Positions 60,884-64,000 of a stretch of DNA of 64,000 bases are shown here, piece by piece. Each line of letters starts with the position of its first letter. The first letter of the stretch is position 1. The DNA comes from Micromonospora sp. DSM 45708 (GTDB lineage Bacteria; Actinomycetota; Actinomycetes; Mycobacteriales; Micromonosporaceae). The notes beneath the pieces were generated by a model, which was not told the DNA's origin, did not search any database, and was given only the letters and a program-made list of their open reading frames with translations. Location: NCBI RefSeq assembly GCF_039566955.1, contig NZ_CP154796.1, positions 3,100,001 through 3,164,000 of the forward strand, in the 5' to 3' direction. A program made the translations under genes and the position numbers.

Positions 60884-63700
60884 GTGCTGGTACAGCGAGA
60901 GGAACAGCTCACCCTGCTGCGCGAGACCTTCCAGAACTGCGAGCGGCAGCGGAAGGGACACGTCTCACTCGTCACCGGCGCGGTGGGCAGCGGCAAGACG
61001 AGCGTGCTGGAATCGTTCGGCGACTGGGCGGCCGGGGCCGGCGGCCGGGTGCTCAGCGCGACCGCGTCGCGCGCCGAACGGGGACTGCACCTGGGGGTGC
61101 TGGGCCAACTTCTCCAGGGGGCGCGGCTCGACCCCGAGACCGGCATCCGGGTGGAGAACCTGCTGCGCCACTCCCCGACCGCCCCGCCGGAACCCGGACA
61201 CGACGGCAGCGACGACCCCGCCGACCAGGTGTGGGCGCCGGTGCTGCACGGCCTGTTCAGCACGCTGCTCGACCTGGCCGAGTCGGCGCCGCTCGTCCTG
61301 ACCGTCGACGACGTGCACCACGCCGACCCGGCGTCGCTGCACTGCTTGCTCTACGTCGCCCGCCGGCTGCGACACATTCCGATCATGGTGGTGCTGGCCG
61401 AGGCCCGCACGCTGCGCCCGGCGCACCCGCACTTCCGGGCCGAACTGTTCAGCCAGCCCTACTTCACCCGGATCACCCTGCCGCCGCTGACCGTCGAGGC
61501 GATCGCCCGGCTGGTCGACGACGACGTCGAGCCGGCGGCCCGCGAGGCCGCCGAGCGGTGCCTGCGGATGACCGGCGGCAACCCGCTGCTCACGCGGGCG
61601 CTCATCGAGGAACGGCCCCGGCCGGCGACGGACGAGGAACCGACCGCGGACGCCGCCCTCGGCGACGCGTTCGACCAGGCGGTGCTCGGCTGCCTGTACC
61701 GGCACGAGCCGGGCGTGCGCCGGGTGGCGCAGGCGATGGCGGTGCTGGACCGGCCCGGCGGCCGGGCCGACCTGCTCGGCCACCTGCTCGACGTGGTGCC
61801 GGAGTCGGTCACCCCGATGGTCAGCATGCTGCGCACCACCGGCCTGCTGGACCAGGACCGGCTGCGACACCCCCGGATCCGGCGGTCCATCCTGGCCGAC
61901 ATGTCCGTCGACGAACGACGGGGCCTGCACCAACGGGCCGCCGAGGTGCTGCACGAGCACGGCGTCGAGCCGGGCGACGTGGCCGAGCACCTGGTCGCCG
62001 CCGGCTGGGCGGAGGCCGGGTGGACGGTGCCGGTGCTGCACGACGCCGCCGCCCAGGCGCTCGCCGCCGGCCGGCCCGACGTCGCCGCCGGCTGCCTGCG
62101 CCTCGTCGGTCGCGCCGAGGTGGACGACGACCAGCGCGTCGCCATCACCGCCATGCAGGTCAGCGCCCGCTGGCAGATCAACCCCCTTTCCGTCAACGGT
62201 CAGCTCGACCAACTGGTCGCCACCGCGCGGGCGGGCGGCTGGCCGACCGACGCCGCCCTGTCCGCCGTGCCGTACCTGCTGTGGCAGGGGCGGGCCGAGG
62301 AGGCCGACGAGGCGATCACCGGCTGCGCCGGGGACGACGAGCAGGCCCACGCCCACGCCGCCGGGCGCCGGCGGACGATGCACCTGCTGCTGGGACTCTC
62401 CCACCCGGACCACCTGGCCGCCGTACGGGAGACGGCGGGCACGCCACGCGCCGCGCTGCTGGCCGGCGGTTCCTCACCGGCGCAGGCGCTGGGCCTCGTC
62501 GGCGCGGCGCTGTCCCCGACCGGCGACCACGACGCGGTGGCCGGCGCCGAACAACTGCTGCACCGCCACCACTCCGACGACGGCATGCTCCCGCTGTTGG
62601 CCGCGCCGCTGCTGGCGCTGCTCTGGGCCGGCCGCGCCGACCGGGTGGCCGCCTGGACGGCGGCGCTGCTGGAGCGGCCGGCCGTGCGGCACGCCCCGCT
62701 CTGGCGGGCCGTGCTGCGGGCGCTGCGCGCCGAGGCGGCGCTGCGGCTGGGCGACCTGACCGTGGCCGACCAGCAGGCCCGGGCCGCGCTCGACGACCTG
62801 CCGGTGGCCGCCTGGGGCGTCGCCGCGGCGGGCCCGCTGGCCACGCTGATCGCCTGCGCCACCGAGTCCGGGCGGCACGCCGAGGCGGACCGCTGGCTGG
62901 CGCAGAGCGTGCCCGCCGGTGCCTTCCGCACGCCGCTCGGGCTGCACTACCTGGCCGCCCGGGCACGTCACCACCTGGCGCTCGGCCGGGCCCACGCGGC
63001 CACCACCGACCTGCGCCGGTGCGGCGAACTCATGCGCGCCTGGGGCGTGGACGTGGCCGGGCTGGTGCCCTGGCGGCTGGAGCTGGCCCGGGTGCAGTTC
63101 GCGGTGGGCAACAAGGCACACGCCACCCAACTGCTTCAGGAGCAGCTACGGGCACCGCACGGGGTGGACGACCGCACCCGGGGCCGGGCGCTGCGACTGC
63201 TCGCCGGCACCACCGCGCCGGACCACCGGCGCAAGCTGCTCTCCGAGGCGGTGAACCTGTTGCAGGGCTGCGGCGACCGGCTGGAGCTGGTCCGGGCGCT
63301 CGGTGACACCGGGCAGACGCTGCAACGGGCGGGCGATTCGGCGCAGGCGCGGCTGCTGGTCCGCCGGGCGTACCAGCTGGCGCAGGACTGCGGGGCCTCG
63401 GTGCTGGCCCAGCGGCTGGTCCGGCGCGAGCCGGGCAGCGTGCCGGCGGGTCCGCCGGCCGAGACAGCGGAGCCGGAGGACGGGCTCAGCGAGGCCGAAC
63501 GCCGGGTGGCGGCGCTCGCCGCGCAGGGCCACACCAACCGGCAGATCTCCAGCAAGCTGTTCATCACGGTGAGCACCGTGGAGCAGCACCTCACCCGGGT
63601 CTACCGCAAGCTCGACGTCAAGCGCCGCTCGGACCTGCCGGCCCGGCTGGTGGCCTTCGCCGAGCCGCTGGGCGAGGAGATCCAGCCTGCCGCGTCCTGA
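60884..63700 (+). CDS. LAL-type LuxR regulator, paralog of the preceding one
   Basis: A 938-aa LAL regulator. Walker A GAVGSGKTS begins near residue 33, Walker B is LVLTVDDVHHAD, and the C-terminal HTH reads LSEAERRVAALAAQGHTNRQ and ISSKLFITVSTVEQHLTRVY. Block-by-block similarity with the 57637 gene extends through the middle (PFGLHYLHARGVHALA against PLGLHYLAARARHHLA). The GTG at 60884 starts VLVQREEQLTLLRETF, where the LAL domain normally begins; the GTG at 60827 has the better ribosome site (GGCGGAG) and would add an Arg-rich 19 residues. Confidence 0.9.
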   Translation: MLVQREEQLTLLRETFQNCERQRKGHVSLVTGAVGSGKTSVLESFGDWAAGAGGRVLSATASRAERGLHLGVLGQLLQGARLDPETGIRVENLLRHSPTAPPEPGHDGSDDPADQVWAPVLHGLFSTLLDLAESAPLVLTVDDVHHADPASLHCLLYVARRLRHIPIMVVLAEARTLRPAHPHFRAELFSQPYFTRITLPPLTVEAIARLVDDDVEPAAREAAERCLRMTGGNPLLTRALIEERPRPATDEEPTADAALGDAFDQAVLGCLYRHEPGVRRVAQAMAVLDRPGGRADLLGHLLDVVPESVTPMVSMLRTTGLLDQDRLRHPRIRRSILADMSVDERRGLHQRAAEVLHEHGVEPGDVAEHLVAAGWAEAGWTVPVLHDAAAQALAAGRPDVAAGCLRLVGRAEVDDDQRVAITAMQVSARWQINPLSVNGQLDQLVATARAGGWPTDAALSAVPYLLWQGRAEEADEAITGCAGDDEQAHAHAAGRRRTMHLLLGLSHPDHLAAVRETAGTPRAALLAGGSSPAQALGLVGAALSPTGDHDAVAGAEQLLHRHHSDDGMLPLLAAPLLALLWAGRADRVAAWTAALLERPAVRHAPLWRAVLRALRAEAALRLGDLTVADQQARAALDDLPVAAWGVAAAGPLATLIACATESGRHAEADRWLAQSVPAGAFRTPLGLHYLAARARHHLALGRAHAATTDLRRCGELMRAWGVDVAGLVPWRLELARVQFAVGNKAHATQLLQEQLRAPHGVDDRTRGRALRLLAGTTAPDHRRKLLSEAVNLLQGCGDRLELVRALGDTGQTLQRAGDSAQARLLVRRAYQLAQDCGASVLAQRLVRREPGSVPAGPPAETAEPEDGLSEAERRVAALAAQGHTNRQISSKLFITVSTVEQHLTRVYRKLDVKRRSDLPARLVAFAEPLGEEIQPAAS

Positions 63701-63711
63701 CCCGACCCGGG

Positions 63712-63762
63712 TAAGGCGGGGCCCCTTGTTAACACCGGGTGTTAACAAGGGGCCCCGCCTTA
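63712..63762. terminator. 51-bp perfect palindrome, terminator or REP-like element
   Basis: Arms of 25 bp at 63712-63736 and 63738-63762 pair perfectly around one G; the outer part is taaggcggggccccttg and the inner part ttaacacc. A partial copy of the right arm (aagggaccccgccttac) follows at 63777-63793. It separates the convergent LAL and glycosyltransferase genes, so it probably terminates both. The dispersed extra copy suggests a repeat family. Confidence 0.85.
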
Positions 63763-63790
63763 GCCGACTGCGTCAGGAAGGGACCCCGCC

Positions 63791-64000
63791 TTACCCGCTC
63801 AGCACCAGGTCGGCGGCGGCGGTGACCCCGCCGGCGCGGCGCAGGCAGTCGCGCCAGCGGGCGGCCCGGTCGCGGAACGACGGCTCGGCCAGCAGCCGGC
63901 GCAGCTTGCCGACCACGTCGTCGACGTCGAGCGGGTCCTCGTGCTCGACCGCCAGCGCCACGCCGGCGTCGACCACCCGCACCGCCCCGTCGTAGCAGTC
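63791..64000 (-). CDS. Glycosyltransferase, GT1/MGT-like C-terminus (5' end outside window)
   Basis: The last 69 codons of a minus-strand gene: DCYDGAVRVVDAGVALAVEH, then DPLDVDDVVGKLRRLLAEPS and FRDRAARWRDCLRRAGGVTA. This is the C-terminal part of the UDP-sugar-binding domain of GT1-type enzymes (D-x-x-x-x-A-x-R-V-x-x-x-G-x-G followed by a helix and L-x-D/E-x-x-x-R). The stop is TAG/TGA-type at 63791. Sugar donor and acceptor cannot be told. Confidence 0.6.
   Translation of the reverse strand, partial: DCYDGAVRVVDAGVALAVEHEDPLDVDDVVGKLRRLLAEPSFRDRAARWRDCLRRAGGVTAAADLVLSG

Overview
The window is very GC-rich DNA with actinobacterial codon use, many GTG/TTG starts, GTGA/ATGA stop-start overlaps, a DUF397-plus-HTH pair, LAL/LuxR regulators, SARP-type regulators and a rifamycin-responsive helR locus. 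This points to a filamentous actinomycete, most probably Micromonosporaceae (Micromonospora-like). The genus is an inference; no rRNA or marker gene is present.

Layout. 1-8.9 kb: the end of a drug-exporter ABC ATPase, a helR RNA-polymerase-recycling helicase behind a perfect 19-bp rifamycin-associated element, an alpha/beta hydrolase with a divergent SARP-like regulator, a PLP decarboxylase and a methyltransferase. 8.9-18.1 kb: an accessory stretch of mixed and often lower GC, with decayed genes (a LLKFGVG-type gene, a DUF2075-like fragment, a Nudix gene broken by a heptamer array), DUF6308 and a tiny zinc-ribbon protein. Divergent from these is a three-gene set of unknown purpose: a membrane-anchored NACHT NTPase, a HAD-like protein and a B12-binding radical SAM enzyme. 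DUF4352, MazG-like and methyltransferase genes follow.

18.2-28.2 kb: a LacI-controlled carbohydrate region. It has a secreted PQQ-type sugar dehydrogenase with a PKD domain, a Tat-exported TIM-barrel isomerase, and an overlapping five-gene operon (Gfo/Idh/MocA dehydrogenase, DUF993, isomerase, glycerate kinase, SGNH hydrolase) that looks like a full uncharacterised sugar or sugar-acid pathway ending at phosphoglycerate. 29.6-39.9 kb: a glucuronoxylan locus. It has an acetyl-xylan esterase, a two-permease and binding-lipoprotein importer without its own ATPase, GH39 xylosidase, DUF624, GH67 alpha-glucuronidase and mannonate dehydratase. Together these would import aldouronic acids, cut them in the cytoplasm and feed glucuronate onward.

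39.9-50.7 kb: mixed small genes: a beta-propeller lipoprotein, a MoaD/ThiS-like protein coupled to a BNR propeller, YjbR, GNAT, ASCH, two HTH regulator modules, GT8, VOC and DUF5988. 50.9-64 kb: the margin of what may be a specialised-metabolite locus. It has an ABC-2 exporter pair, two paralogous acyl-adenylating enzymes (one apparently inactive) flanking a phosphopantetheinyl transferase, two large LAL regulators, a 51-bp perfect palindrome and the end of a glycosyltransferase. No tRNA, rRNA, CRISPR array or transposase was recognised.
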